A DNA stretch of 64,000 nucleotides from Streptomyces tubercidicus (GTDB lineage: Bacteria > Actinomycetota > Actinomycetes > Streptomycetales > Streptomycetaceae). Under the pieces are notes generated by a model, which worked only from the letters and a program-made list of their open reading frames with translations, was not told where the DNA came from and searched no databases. The DNA lies in NCBI RefSeq assembly GCF_027497495.1, contig NZ_CP114205.1, forward strand, positions 1,364,001 to 1,428,000. Direction: 5' to 3'. Positions 8,554-16,789 of the stretch are shown here, piece by piece. Within the stretch, counting starts at the first letter, position 1. Every line of letters begins with the position of its first letter. The translations under genes were made by a program, and so were the position numbers.

Positions 8554-9357
8554 ATGTCCCAGCCCGCTCGTACGCAGCCCACCGACCCCTCCGACGCCGT
8601 CACTCCCGGCACCCGCCGGGCGGCCGCGCAACGGCTCAAAATGCGCCGTGAATTGTCGGCGGCGGCGATGGAGCTGTTCGCGACCAAGGGCTACGAGGCG
8701 ACGACGGTCGATGAGATCGCGGCCGCCGCGGGCGTCGCCCGGCGCACCTTCTTCCGCCACTTCCGCTCCAAGGAAGAGGCGATCTTCCCCGACCACGACG
8801 ACACCCTCGTGCGCGCGGAGGCCGTCCTGGACGCCGCTCCGCCGCACGAGAATCCGCTCGACACGGTCTGCCGCGGCATCAAGGAGGTCATGCGGATGTA
8901 CGCGGCCTCCCCGGCCGTGTCGGTGGCCCGTTACCGGCTGACCCGTGAGGTCCCCACCCTGCGCGAGGCCGAGATCGCCTCGGTGGCCCGCTATGAGCGG
9001 CTGTTCACCCGCTATCTCCTGGGCCATTTCGACGAGGGCGCCCACCGCGAGGGCGATGACGATCCGCTGCTCGCCGAGGTCGCGGCCTCCGCCGTGGTCA
9101 CCGCGCACAACCATGTACTGCGCCGCTGGCTGCGGGCCGACGCCCAGGGCGATGTCGAGGCCCAGCTGGACCATGCCTTCGCGATCGTCCGGGAGACCTT
9201 CGGCGCCGGTATCGGCGCGGGCCGCACCGGCAGCGAGGACGCCCCTCCGGCGTCCGTCTCCCGCGAGGGCGAGGTACTGGTCGCGGTGGCCCGTACGGAC
9301 GCCCCGCTGGACGAGGTCATGCGCACCATCCGCAAGGCGATCACCGAGCGGAAGTAA
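8554..9357 (+). CDS. TetR family transcriptional regulator
   Basis: A 267-residue DNA-binding repressor-type protein. The N-terminal HTH is clear at about residues 30-75: ELFATKGYEATTVDEIA, then GVARRTFFRHFRSKEEA, the recognition helix and its exit. The remaining helices form a ligand and dimer domain of no recognised type, with a Ser/Ala/Pro-rich linker near residue 225. It lies between the 3-hydroxyacyl-CoA dehydrogenase gene and the ccr operon, on the same strand, so it is the prime candidate regulator of either, probably sensing an acyl-CoA. An ATG 18 bases upstream is an alternative start, but TACCGT is better placed for the one chosen. Confidence 0.88.
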   Translation: MSQPARTQPTDPSDAVTPGTRRAAAQRLKMRRELSAAAMELFATKGYEATTVDEIAAAAGVARRTFFRHFRSKEEAIFPDHDDTLVRAEAVLDAAPPHENPLDTVCRGIKEVMRMYAASPAVSVARYRLTREVPTLREAEIASVARYERLFTRYLLGHFDEGAHREGDDDPLLAEVAASAVVTAHNHVLRRWLRADAQGDVEAQLDHAFAIVRETFGAGIGAGRTGSEDAPPASVSREGEVLVAVARTDAPLDEVMRTIRKAITERK

Positions 9358-9384
9358 CGGCCCTCCGGCCGAGCGGGACACCAG

Positions 9385-9418
9385 CGCGGCCCGGCGCCCT
9401 TGAGCGGACCGGGCCGCG
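9385..9418 (+). terminator. hairpin terminator after the TetR gene
   Basis: CGCGGCCCGG (9385-9394) pairs perfectly with CCGGGCCGCG (9409-9418) around a 14-base loop, 27 bp after the stop codon. No T-run follows, as is common in streptomycetes. Confidence 0.55.
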
Positions 9419-9872
9419 ACCCGGATGGCGTAACGCCCCGACCGCGCACTCTCCGCACATTTTCCCTTTCTCTGCGCTACATCCACGCCTCCCATCGGCC
9501 GTCTTTTGCTCATGCGTGCCGAGCAGATGACATCTGAGAGAAATTCTTGGCACTCAGTGTCTTGTCGACTGGCACGCGGTGTCATACGTTGAGGGTGTCC
9601 GGGCGGCCGGCACGCCGATGAACCCACGCGTGCCGGCTGTCCCACCAGCCCTACGTGGCTGTACGCCCGGATGCCTGCGTCACAGGCACTTCCCAGCTGC
9701 CCGCTGGGCACCGCGCTCACCCAGCGCTGCCAGGCACCGCGGCCGACGGCTCTGCGACCCCCGCAGAGGCGACGGCAACGGCGCCACCCCGGCCGAACCG
9801 ACGGCACCACCTCCCGCACCACCCCGACGTTCCCTCAAGCCGTTCCCCAACGCGCTTCGCCGGAGGCACCCC
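9419..9872. other. ccr upstream region
   Basis: Long leader of the ethylmalonyl-CoA operon. It holds an AT-richer stretch (about 9455-9590) with twin 14-bp repeats at 9548-9583 and, after that, about 280 bp without a clear gene. The in-frame extension of ccr through it lacks coding character. GGAGG at 9862-9866 serves ccr. Confidence 0.5.
9548..9583. promoter_or_regulatory. twin 14-bp operator candidates in the ccr promoter region
   Basis: TGGCACTCAGTGTC (9548-9561) and TGGCACGCGGTGTC (9570-9583) agree at 12 of 14 positions and start 22 bp apart, two helical turns. Each is itself a near-palindrome, GGCAC-N3-GTGTC. A weak -35 (TTGTCG, 9562-9567) lies between them and TACGTT (9585-9590) 17 bp further on, so bound protein would control this promoter. 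They could bind the neighbouring TetR protein or another dimer pair. Confidence 0.5.
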
Positions 9873-11210
9873 GTGAACGAAATCCTGGACGCAATCCTCG
9901 CGCCCGACACCACCAGCGCCGACTTCGCCGGCCTGGCCCTCCCCGAGTCCTACCGCGCGGTGACCGTGCACAAGGACGAGGTCGAGATGTTCGCCGGCCT
10001 GGAGACCAAGGAGAAGGACCCCCGCAAGTCGCTGCACGTCGACGACGTGCCGGTGCCCGAGCTGGGTCCGGGCGAGGCGCTGGTGGCCGTGATGGCCTCC
10101 TCCGTGAACTACAACTCCGTGTGGACCTCGATCTTCGAGCCGATGTCGACGTTCGGGTTCCTGGAGCGCTACGGCAAGCTGTCCGACCTGACCAAGCGGC
10201 ACGACCTGCCGTACCACGTGATCGGCTCCGACCTGGCCGGCGTGGTCCTGCGCACCGGCCCCGGTGTCAACGCCTGGGGCCCCGGCGACGAGGTCGTCGC
10301 GCACTGCCTGTCCGTCGAGCTGGAGTCCTCCGACGGCCACAACGACACGATGCTCGACCCGGAGCAGCGGATCTGGGGCTTCGAGACCAACTTCGGTGGC
10401 CTGGCCGAGATCGCGCTGGTCAAGTCCAACCAGCTGATGCCCAAGCCGAAGCACCTGAGCTGGGAGGAGGCGGCGTCGCCCGGTCTGGTCAACTCCACCG
10501 CCTACCGCCAGCTCGTCTCGCAGAACGGTGCGGCGATGAAGCAGGGCGACAACGTCCTGATCTGGGGCGCCAGCGGCGGACTCGGCTCGTACGCCACCCA
10601 GTTCGCGCTGGCCGGCGGCGCCAACCCGATCTGTGTGGTCTCCTCGGACCAGAAGGCGGAGATCTGCCGGAAGATGGGCGCCGAGGCGATCATCGACCGC
10701 AACGCCGAGGGCTACAAGTTCTGGAAGGACGAGCACAACCAGGACCCCAAGGAGTGGAAGCGCTTCGGCAAGCGCATCCGCGAACTGACCGGCGGCGAGG
10801 ACGTGGACATCGTCTTCGAGCACCCCGGCCGGGAGACCTTCGGCGCGTCCGTCTACGTCACGCGCAAGGGCGGCACCATCGTCACCTGCGCCTCCACCTC
10901 GGGCTACCACCACGAGTACGACAACCGCTACCTGTGGATGTCGCTGAAGCGGATCGTCGGCTCGCACTTCGCCAACTACCGCGAGGCGTGGGAGGCCAAC
11001 CGCCTGATCGCCAAGGGCAAGATCCACCCCACGCTGTCGAAGACGTACACCCTCGAAGAGACCGGACAGGCGGCGTACGACGTGCACCGCAACCTCCACC
11101 AGGGCAAGGTCGGCGTGCTGGCACTGGCCCCCGAGGAGGGGATGGGCGTGCGCGACGAAGAAATGCGCGCCAAGCACCTCGACGCCATCAACCGGTTCCG
11201 GAACGTCTGA
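9873..11210 (+). CDS. ccr: crotonyl-CoA carboxylase/reductase
   Basis: Reductively carboxylates crotonyl-CoA with NADPH and CO2 to (2S)-ethylmalonyl-CoA, the committed step of the ethylmalonyl-CoA pathway and a source of polyketide extender units. It is a 445-residue MDR-fold enzyme with the NADP loop GASGGLGSYATQ at about 232-243. From the GTG start chosen, the residues known to hold CO2 in Kitasatospora Ccr fall at the same numbers: N81, F170, E171 and H365; E151 and N157 are also kept. This supports both carboxylating activity and the start, which GGAGG precedes by six bases. It heads an operon with meaA 39 bp downstream. Confidence 0.97.
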   Translation: MNEILDAILAPDTTSADFAGLALPESYRAVTVHKDEVEMFAGLETKEKDPRKSLHVDDVPVPELGPGEALVAVMASSVNYNSVWTSIFEPMSTFGFLERYGKLSDLTKRHDLPYHVIGSDLAGVVLRTGPGVNAWGPGDEVVAHCLSVELESSDGHNDTMLDPEQRIWGFETNFGGLAEIALVKSNQLMPKPKHLSWEEAASPGLVNSTAYRQLVSQNGAAMKQGDNVLIWGASGGLGSYATQFALAGGANPICVVSSDQKAEICRKMGAEAIIDRNAEGYKFWKDEHNQDPKEWKRFGKRIRELTGGEDVDIVFEHPGRETFGASVYVTRKGGTIVTCASTSGYHHEYDNRYLWMSLKRIVGSHFANYREAWEANRLIAKGKIHPTLSKTYTLEETGQAAYDVHRNLHQGKVGVLALAPEEGMGVRDEEMRAKHLDAINRFRNV

Positions 11211-11249
11211 GGCAACTCGGACTCCGGACCACGAAGATACGGGCCTGAT

Positions 11250-13262
11250 ATGACTGAGCGTCAGAAGGATCGTCCGTGGCTGATGCGGACGTACGCCGGC
11301 CACTCCACCGCCGAGGCGTCCAACGAGCTGTACCGTCGCAACCTCGCCAAGGGCCAGACCGGCCTGTCGGTCGCGTTCGACCTCCCGACGCAGACCGGTT
11401 ACGACCCGGACCACGTCCTCGCCCGCGGCGAGGTCGGCCGGGTCGGGGTCCCGGTGTCCCACCTCGGCGATATGCGACGGCTGTTCCAGGACATCCCGCT
11501 GGACCAGATGAACACCTCGATGACCATCAACGCCACGGCCATGTGGCTGCTGGCGCTGTACGAGGTGGTCGCCGAGGAGCAGGGCGCCGACATCTCCAAG
11601 CTGTCGGGGACGACCCAGAACGACATCGTCAAGGAGTACCTCTCGCGCGGGACGCATGTCTTCCCGCCGGGACCCTCGCTCCGGCTGACCACCGACATGA
11701 TCACGTACACGGTGGCGCACATCCCGAAGTGGAACCCGATCAACATCTGCAGCTACCACCTGCAGGAGGCGGGCGCCACGCCGGTCCAGGAGATCGCCTA
11801 TGCGATGTCCACCGCGATCGCGGTGCTGGACGCGGTGCGGGACTCCGGGCAGGTGCCGCCGGAGAAGTTCGGTGATGTCGTGGCCCGTATCTCGTTCTTC
11901 GTGAACGCCGGAGTCCGCTTCGTCGAGGAGATGTGCAAGATGCGCGCCTTCGGCCGCATCTGGGACAAGATCACCCGCGAGCGCTACGGCATCGAGAACG
12001 AGAAGCAGCGCCGGTTCCGCTACGGCGTCCAGGTCAACTCGCTCGGCCTGACCGAGGCGCAGCCGGAGAACAACGTCCAGCGGATCGTCCTGGAGATGCT
12101 GGCCGTCACGCTCTCCAAGGACGCCCGCGCCCGCGCGGTGCAACTCCCGGCCTGGAACGAGGCGTTGGGGCTGCCGCGCCCCTGGGACCAGCAGTGGTCG
12201 CTGCGTATCCAGCAGGTCCTGGCGCACGAGAGCGATCTGCTGGAGTACGAGGACATCTTCGCCGGCTCGCATGTCATCGAGGCCAAGGTGGACTCCCTGG
12301 TCACCGACTGCCTCGCGGAGATCGAGCGGATCCAGGAGATGGGCGGCGCGATGGCCGCGGTGGAGTCCGGCTATCTCAAGTCGCAGTTGGTCTCCGCGCA
12401 CGCCGAGCGGCGGGCCCGGATCGAGGCCGGCGAGGAGAAGATCGTCGGTGTCAACTGCTTCGAGGGCACCGAGCCCAACCCGCTCACCGCGGATCTCGAC
12501 ACGGCCATCATGACCGTCGACCCGGCCAACGAGGCACGCGTCGTCCAGGCGCTGCACGACTGGCGGGACAACCGCGACGAGCCCCGCGCCCAGGACGCGC
12601 TGTCGGATCTGAAGAAGACCGCGGCGGGCGACGGCAACCTCTTCGCGGCCACCGTGGAGTGCGCTCGTGCCGGTGTGACGACCGGTGAGTGGGCCTGGGC
12701 GCTGCGGGACGTCTTCGGTGAGTTCCGGGCTCCTACGGGCGTCTCCAGCGCTCCGCTGGCGGTCGCCGCCGAGGAGGGCAGCCCGCTCGCCGAGGTCCGC
12801 GAGAAGGTCGCCAAGACCGCGGCCGAGCTCGGCAGCGGCAAGCTGCGGCTGCTGGTCGGCAAGCCCGGCCTGGACGGGCACAGCAACGGCGCCGAGCAGA
12901 TCGCCGTACGGGCCAGGGACGCCGGCTTCGAGGTGATCTACCAGGGCATCCGGCTGACCCCGGAACAGATCGTCTCGGCCGCGGTCGCCGAGGACGTGCA
13001 CTGTGTGGGGCTGTCGATCCTGTCCGGCTCGCACGCCGAACTGGTGCCGGACGTCCTGGACCGGCTGCGCCGCACCGGCGTCGACGACATGCCCGTCATC
13101 GTCGGCGGCATCATTCCCTCCGCCGATGCGGCAGCGCTCCGGGAAGCCGGAGTGGCGGCCGTCTTCACCCCCAAGGATTTCGGTATTACGGAGATCATCG
13201 GCCGTATCGTCGACGAGATCCGGAAAGCGAACCAGCTCGACCCCCTGGAGGTCCCCGCATGA
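11250..13262 (+). CDS. meaA: ethylmalonyl-CoA mutase, B12-dependent
   Basis: Rearranges (2R)-ethylmalonyl-CoA to methylsuccinyl-CoA using adenosylcobalamin. The 670-residue chain has a TIM-barrel substrate domain opening with WLMRTYAGHSTAEASNELY and a C-terminal B12 domain. The lower-ligand motif DxHxxG is seen as DGHSNG near residue 543 in KPGLDGHSNGAEQIA, followed by GLSILSGSHAEL. Length and the single-chain layout fit Ecm/MeaA rather than the two-subunit methylmalonyl-CoA mutases. Second gene of the ccr operon; its stop overlaps the next start as ATGA. No B12 riboswitch is seen upstream. Confidence 0.95.
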   Translation: MTERQKDRPWLMRTYAGHSTAEASNELYRRNLAKGQTGLSVAFDLPTQTGYDPDHVLARGEVGRVGVPVSHLGDMRRLFQDIPLDQMNTSMTINATAMWLLALYEVVAEEQGADISKLSGTTQNDIVKEYLSRGTHVFPPGPSLRLTTDMITYTVAHIPKWNPINICSYHLQEAGATPVQEIAYAMSTAIAVLDAVRDSGQVPPEKFGDVVARISFFVNAGVRFVEEMCKMRAFGRIWDKITRERYGIENEKQRRFRYGVQVNSLGLTEAQPENNVQRIVLEMLAVTLSKDARARAVQLPAWNEALGLPRPWDQQWSLRIQQVLAHESDLLEYEDIFAGSHVIEAKVDSLVTDCLAEIERIQEMGGAMAAVESGYLKSQLVSAHAERRARIEAGEEKIVGVNCFEGTEPNPLTADLDTAIMTVDPANEARVVQALHDWRDNRDEPRAQDALSDLKKTAAGDGNLFAATVECARAGVTTGEWAWALRDVFGEFRAPTGVSSAPLAVAAEEGSPLAEVREKVAKTAAELGSGKLRLLVGKPGLDGHSNGAEQIAVRARDAGFEVIYQGIRLTPEQIVSAAVAEDVHCVGLSILSGSHAELVPDVLDRLRRTGVDDMPVIVGGIIPSADAAALREAGVAAVFTPKDFGITEIIGRIVDEIRKANQLDPLEVPA

Positions 13263-14233
13263 CCCAGGCTCACCCGCCGGTGCCACGCCTGCGCCCGCGC
13301 CGCTCCTGTCTCGCGGTCCCCGGCAGCAACCCGCGCTTTCTGGAGAAGGCCCAGGGCCTCCCGGCCGACCAGGTCTTCCTGGACCTGGAGGACGCCTGCG
13401 CACCGCTCGCCAAGGAGGGCGCCCGGCACCACATCGTCGAGGCGCTGAACGAGGGCGACTGGACCGGAAAGACCCGGGTCGTGCGGGTCAACGACTGGAC
13501 GACCCAGTGGACGTACCGGGACGTCATCACGGTCGTCGAGGGCGCCGGACAGAACCTCGACTGCATCATGCTGCCGAAGGTCCAGGACGCCCAGCAGATC
13601 GTGGCGCTGGACCTGCTGCTGACGCAGATCGAGAAGACCATGGGCTTCGAGACCGGCCGGATCGGCATCGAGGCGCAGATCGAGAACGCCAAGGGCCTGG
13701 TGAACGTCGATGAGATCGCCGGCGCCTCGCCGCGCCTGGAGACCATCATCTTCGGCCCGGCCGACTTCATGGCGTCCATCAACATGAAGTCCCTGGTGGT
13801 CGGCGAGCAGCCGCCCGGCTATGGGGCGGATGCGTACCACTACATTCTGATGCGCATTCTGATGGCGGCACGTACCTACGATCTCCAGGCGATCGACGGC
13901 CCGTACCTTCAGATCAAGAATGTTGACGGTTACCGCGAGGTCGCCGGCCGCGCCGCCGCTCTCGGCTTCGACGGCAAGTGGGTACTGCACCCGGGTCAGG
14001 TCGAGGCCGCCAATGAGGTGTTCTCACCCTCCCAGGAGGATTACGACCACGCCGAGCTGATTCTGGACGCCTACGAGTGGCACACCTCGGAGGCGGGCGG
14101 AGCCAAGGGTTCCGCGATGCTCGGCGACGAGATGATCGATGAGGCGAGCCGGAAGATGGCGCTGGTCATCGCCGGTAAGGGCCGGGCCGCCGGCATGATC
14201 CGCACATCCAAGTTCGAGGCCCCGGAGGCTTAA
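13259..14233 (+). CDS. L-malyl-CoA/beta-methylmalyl-CoA lyase-like (CitE/HpcH family)
   Basis: Expected to cleave beta-methylmalyl-CoA to glyoxylate and propionyl-CoA. The 324-residue TIM-barrel has RSCLAVPGSNPRFLEKA at the start, DLEDACAP supplying the Asp/Glu magnesium site, and IGIEAQIENAKGL with the second metal Glu. FGPADFMAS and KWVLHPGQVEAAN are further CitE-family blocks. The four-base ATGA overlap with meaA implies translational coupling. The operon context is what favours the malyl-CoA lyase (Mcl1) role over citrate lyase. Confidence 0.88.
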   Translation: MTQAHPPVPRLRPRRSCLAVPGSNPRFLEKAQGLPADQVFLDLEDACAPLAKEGARHHIVEALNEGDWTGKTRVVRVNDWTTQWTYRDVITVVEGAGQNLDCIMLPKVQDAQQIVALDLLLTQIEKTMGFETGRIGIEAQIENAKGLVNVDEIAGASPRLETIIFGPADFMASINMKSLVVGEQPPGYGADAYHYILMRILMAARTYDLQAIDGPYLQIKNVDGYREVAGRAAALGFDGKWVLHPGQVEAANEVFSPSQEDYDHAELILDAYEWHTSEAGGAKGSAMLGDEMIDEASRKMALVIAGKGRAAGMIRTSKFEAPEA

Positions 14234-14238
14234 GCGCG

Positions 14239-14763
14239 ATGCAGTTCGGCCGTACCTATGAAGAGTTCACCGTCGGCGATGTGTACAAGCACTGGCCGGG
14301 GAAAACCGTCACCGAATACGACGACCACCTCTTCTGTCTGCTCACGATGAATCATCACCCGCTGCACATGGACAGCAACTACGCCGAGCAGACCACCGAC
14401 TTCGGTAAGAACGTCGTCGTCGGTAACTACATCTACTCGCTGCTGCTGGGCATGTCGGTGCCCGATGTCTCCGGAAAGGCCATCGCCAATCTGGAGATCG
14501 AATCGCTGAGGCATGTGGCGCCGACCTTCCACGGCGACACGCTCTACGGCGAGACGACCGTGCTCGACAAGACCCCGTCCCGTTCGAAGTCGGACCGCGG
14601 CATCGTGCACGTCGAGACCAAGGGCTACAAGCAGGACGGCACCCTGGTCTGCGTCTTCCGTCGCAAGGTCATGGTCCCCACGGCGACCTACATCAAGGAG
14701 CGCGGCGGCGAGCAGCCCGGCCGCCCGGAGCTGCAGGCCCCGTCGGCCAAGAAGGAGAAGTAG
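14239..14763 (+). CDS. MaoC-like dehydratase, probable mesaconyl-CoA hydratase
   Basis: Likely hydrates mesaconyl-CoA to beta-methylmalyl-CoA. It is a single 174-residue hot-dog domain; proteobacterial Mch enzymes are about twice that length. The hydratase signature is visible in FCLLTMNHHPLHMDSNYAEQ, where D-H-x-P-x-H type residues form the dyad, and GNYIYSLLLGM follows as the hydratase helix. The C-terminus is a short Lys/Pro tail. It begins five bases after the lyase stop. Assignment rests on position between lyase and dehydrogenase genes. Confidence 0.82.
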   Translation: MQFGRTYEEFTVGDVYKHWPGKTVTEYDDHLFCLLTMNHHPLHMDSNYAEQTTDFGKNVVVGNYIYSLLLGMSVPDVSGKAIANLEIESLRHVAPTFHGDTLYGETTVLDKTPSRSKSDRGIVHVETKGYKQDGTLVCVFRRKVMVPTATYIKERGGEQPGRPELQAPSAKKEK

Positions 14764-14765
14764 CC

Positions 14766-15971
14766 ATGACCCGTCTCGCGCAGACCGAGGGCCTGACCGA
14801 CATTCAGCGGGAAATTCTCTCCACCGTCCGCGATTTCGTGGACAAGGAGATCCTGCCGGTCGCCACGGAGCTGGAGCACCGCGACGAATACCCGTCGCAG
14901 ATCGTCGAGGGCCTCAAGGAACTCGGCGTGTTCGGCCTGATGATCCCCGAGGAGTACGGCGGTCTGGGTGAGTCCCTGCTCACCTATGCGCTGACCGTCG
15001 AGGAGATCGCCCGCGGCTGGATGAGCGTCTCGGGCATCATCAACACCCACTTCATCGTGGCGTACATGCTCAAGCAGCACGGCACCCAGGAGCAGAAGGA
15101 CTATTTCCTTCCGAAGATGGCGGCCGGTGAGATCCGTGGCGCCTTCTCGATGTCGGAGCCCGCACTGGGCTCGGACGTTTCGGCCATTTCTTCCAAGGGT
15201 GTGCGGGACGGTGACGATTACGTCCTGAACGGCCAGAAGATGTGGCTCACCAACGGCGGCTCCTCGACGCTCGTCGCGGTGCTCTGCCGTACGGACGAGG
15301 GCCACCCGGAGGGCACCGCGCCGCACAAGTCGATGACGACCTTCCTCGTGGAGAAGGAGGCCGGCTTCGGTGAGGTGCGGCCCGGCCTGACGATTCCCGG
15401 CAAGATCGACAAGATGGGCTACAAGGGTGTCGACACCACCGAGCTGATCATGGACGGGCTGCGGATCCCGGCCGATCGGGTGCTCGGCGGCGAGACCGGA
15501 CGTGGCTTCTATCACATGATGGACGGCGTCGAGGTCGGCCGGGTCAACGTGGCCGCGCGTGGCTGCGGCGTCGCCCAGCGCGCCTTCGAGCTGGGCGTTT
15601 CGTACGCACAGCAGCGCCACACCTTCGGCAAGCCGATCGCCCAGCATCAGGCCATCCAGTTCAAACTGGCAGAAATGGCGACAAAGGTCGAAGCGGCCCA
15701 TGCCATGATGGTGAACGCCGCTCGCAAAAAGGACTCGGGACAGCGAAACGACCTCGAAGCGGGCATGGCGAAGTACCTGGCCTCCGAGTACTGCAAGGAG
15801 GTGGTGGAAGACGCGTTCCGTATCCACGGCGGCTACGGCTTCTCGAAGGAGTACGAGATCGAGCGCCTCTACCGCGAGGCCCCCATGCTCCTGATCGGTG
15901 AAGGTACCGCCGAGATCCAGAAAATGATCATTGGGCGACGGCTACTGGAGGAGTACCGGATCCAGGGGTGA
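14766..15971 (+). CDS. acyl-CoA dehydrogenase, probable methylsuccinyl-CoA dehydrogenase
   Basis: FAD enzyme expected to oxidise (2S)-methylsuccinyl-CoA to mesaconyl-CoA. The 401-residue protein has the standard three acyl-CoA dehydrogenase domains: FSMSEPALGSDVSAI (flavin loop), NGQKMWLTNGG, and RQHTFG-like QQRHTFGKPIAQHQAIQ. The catalytic base is the Glu in LIGEGTAEIQ. Proteobacterial Mcd proteins carry a longer N-terminal extension that is absent here, so substrate identity rests on being the last gene of the ccr operon. It starts two bases after the MaoC stop. Electrons would pass to ETF encoded elsewhere. Confidence 0.85.
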   Translation: MTRLAQTEGLTDIQREILSTVRDFVDKEILPVATELEHRDEYPSQIVEGLKELGVFGLMIPEEYGGLGESLLTYALTVEEIARGWMSVSGIINTHFIVAYMLKQHGTQEQKDYFLPKMAAGEIRGAFSMSEPALGSDVSAISSKGVRDGDDYVLNGQKMWLTNGGSSTLVAVLCRTDEGHPEGTAPHKSMTTFLVEKEAGFGEVRPGLTIPGKIDKMGYKGVDTTELIMDGLRIPADRVLGGETGRGFYHMMDGVEVGRVNVAARGCGVAQRAFELGVSYAQQRHTFGKPIAQHQAIQFKLAEMATKVEAAHAMMVNAARKKDSGQRNDLEAGMAKYLASEYCKEVVEDAFRIHGGYGFSKEYEIERLYREAPMLLIGEGTAEIQKMIIGRRLLEEYRIQG

Positions 15972-16141
15972 ACATCCCGTTTGCGCCGCTTTGGCCTAGA
16001 CGAAGATCACACCCCGTCATCGTTCTTCGGCCACGGATTGGCTCTGGCTCTTGGCCAGTTGCCGCTCGTAACCGATAGCATCCATGGAAAGCCGCCGTCC
16101 CCCGTATCCATAAGCGGCATCCTCCGCTACGAAGGTCATCC

Positions 16142-16789
16142 ATGCCCCACAGCCAATCCTCTGCACAACGCGGTCGCGTCCGCCTCGCGCGCGGAGCGTC
16201 GCCGTGGCTCCTGCCGACCGTTGCCACGGCAGCGGTCAGCCTCGCCCGGTCTCGCCGGTCGGGTCGCTGGGCCGCCGTTGCCGTGCCCACCACCGCACTG
16301 GCGGCGGGCATGCTGTGGTTCTTCCGCGACCCCGAGCGGGAGATCGCTCAGGGCCGGGTCATCTCTCCGGCCGACGGCGTGGTGCAGAGCATCATGCCGT
16401 GGAAGGACGGACGCACCCGCGTCGCGATCTTCATGAGCCCGCTGAACGTTCACGTCAACCGTGCGCCGCTGGCCGGCACGGTGACCTCCGTGGAGCACAT
16501 CCCCGGCGGATTCGTTCCGGCGTTCAACAAGGAGAGCGAGAACAACGAGCGGGTGGTCTGGCACTTCGACACCGAGCTCGGTGACATCGAGATGGTGCAG
16601 ATCGCCGGCGCGGTGGCCCGCCGTATCGTCCCCTACGTGCCGCAGGGCACCAAGGTCGAGCAGGGCGAGCGGATCGGCCTGATCCGCTTCGGCTCGCGGG
16701 TCGATGTCTACCTCCCGGAGGGCGTCGAGGCGGCGGTCGAGGTCGGCCAGGCCACTACCGCGGGGGTGACTCGCCTTGACCGTGATTGA
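16142..16789 (+). CDS. psd: phosphatidylserine decarboxylase
   Basis: Converts phosphatidylserine to phosphatidylethanolamine at the membrane. The 215-residue proenzyme is the short type; an N-terminal hydrophobic segment (about 43-60) is followed by FFRDPER and SPADGVV. Self-cleavage should occur at Gly184-Ser185 in IRFGSRVDVYLP, Ser185 becoming the pyruvoyl group. MSPLNVHVNR is a family block. The gene precedes and overlaps pssA, so the two steps of phosphatidylethanolamine synthesis are coupled. A TTGGCC ... GATAGC pair 17 bp apart lies in the 170-bp upstream gap and may be the promoter, weakly supported. Confidence 0.95.
   Translation: MPHSQSSAQRGRVRLARGASPWLLPTVATAAVSLARSRRSGRWAAVAVPTTALAAGMLWFFRDPEREIAQGRVISPADGVVQSIMPWKDGRTRVAIFMSPLNVHVNRAPLAGTVTSVEHIPGGFVPAFNKESENNERVVWHFDTELGDIEMVQIAGAVARRIVPYVPQGTKVEQGERIGLIRFGSRVDVYLPEGVEAAVEVGQATTAGVTRLDRD

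Noticed and set aside
9545..9575. A CIRCE/HrcA heat-shock element near ccr
   Set aside because: TTGGCACTC resembles the left arm only; the right arm GAGTGCTAA is missing and the palindrome is better read as GGCAC-N3-GTGTC.
9717..13403. A 1228-codon open frame on the minus strand across ccr and meaA
   Set aside because: It is the antisense shadow of two well-supported genes, a by-product of extreme third-position GC; its protein is low complexity with no family motif.
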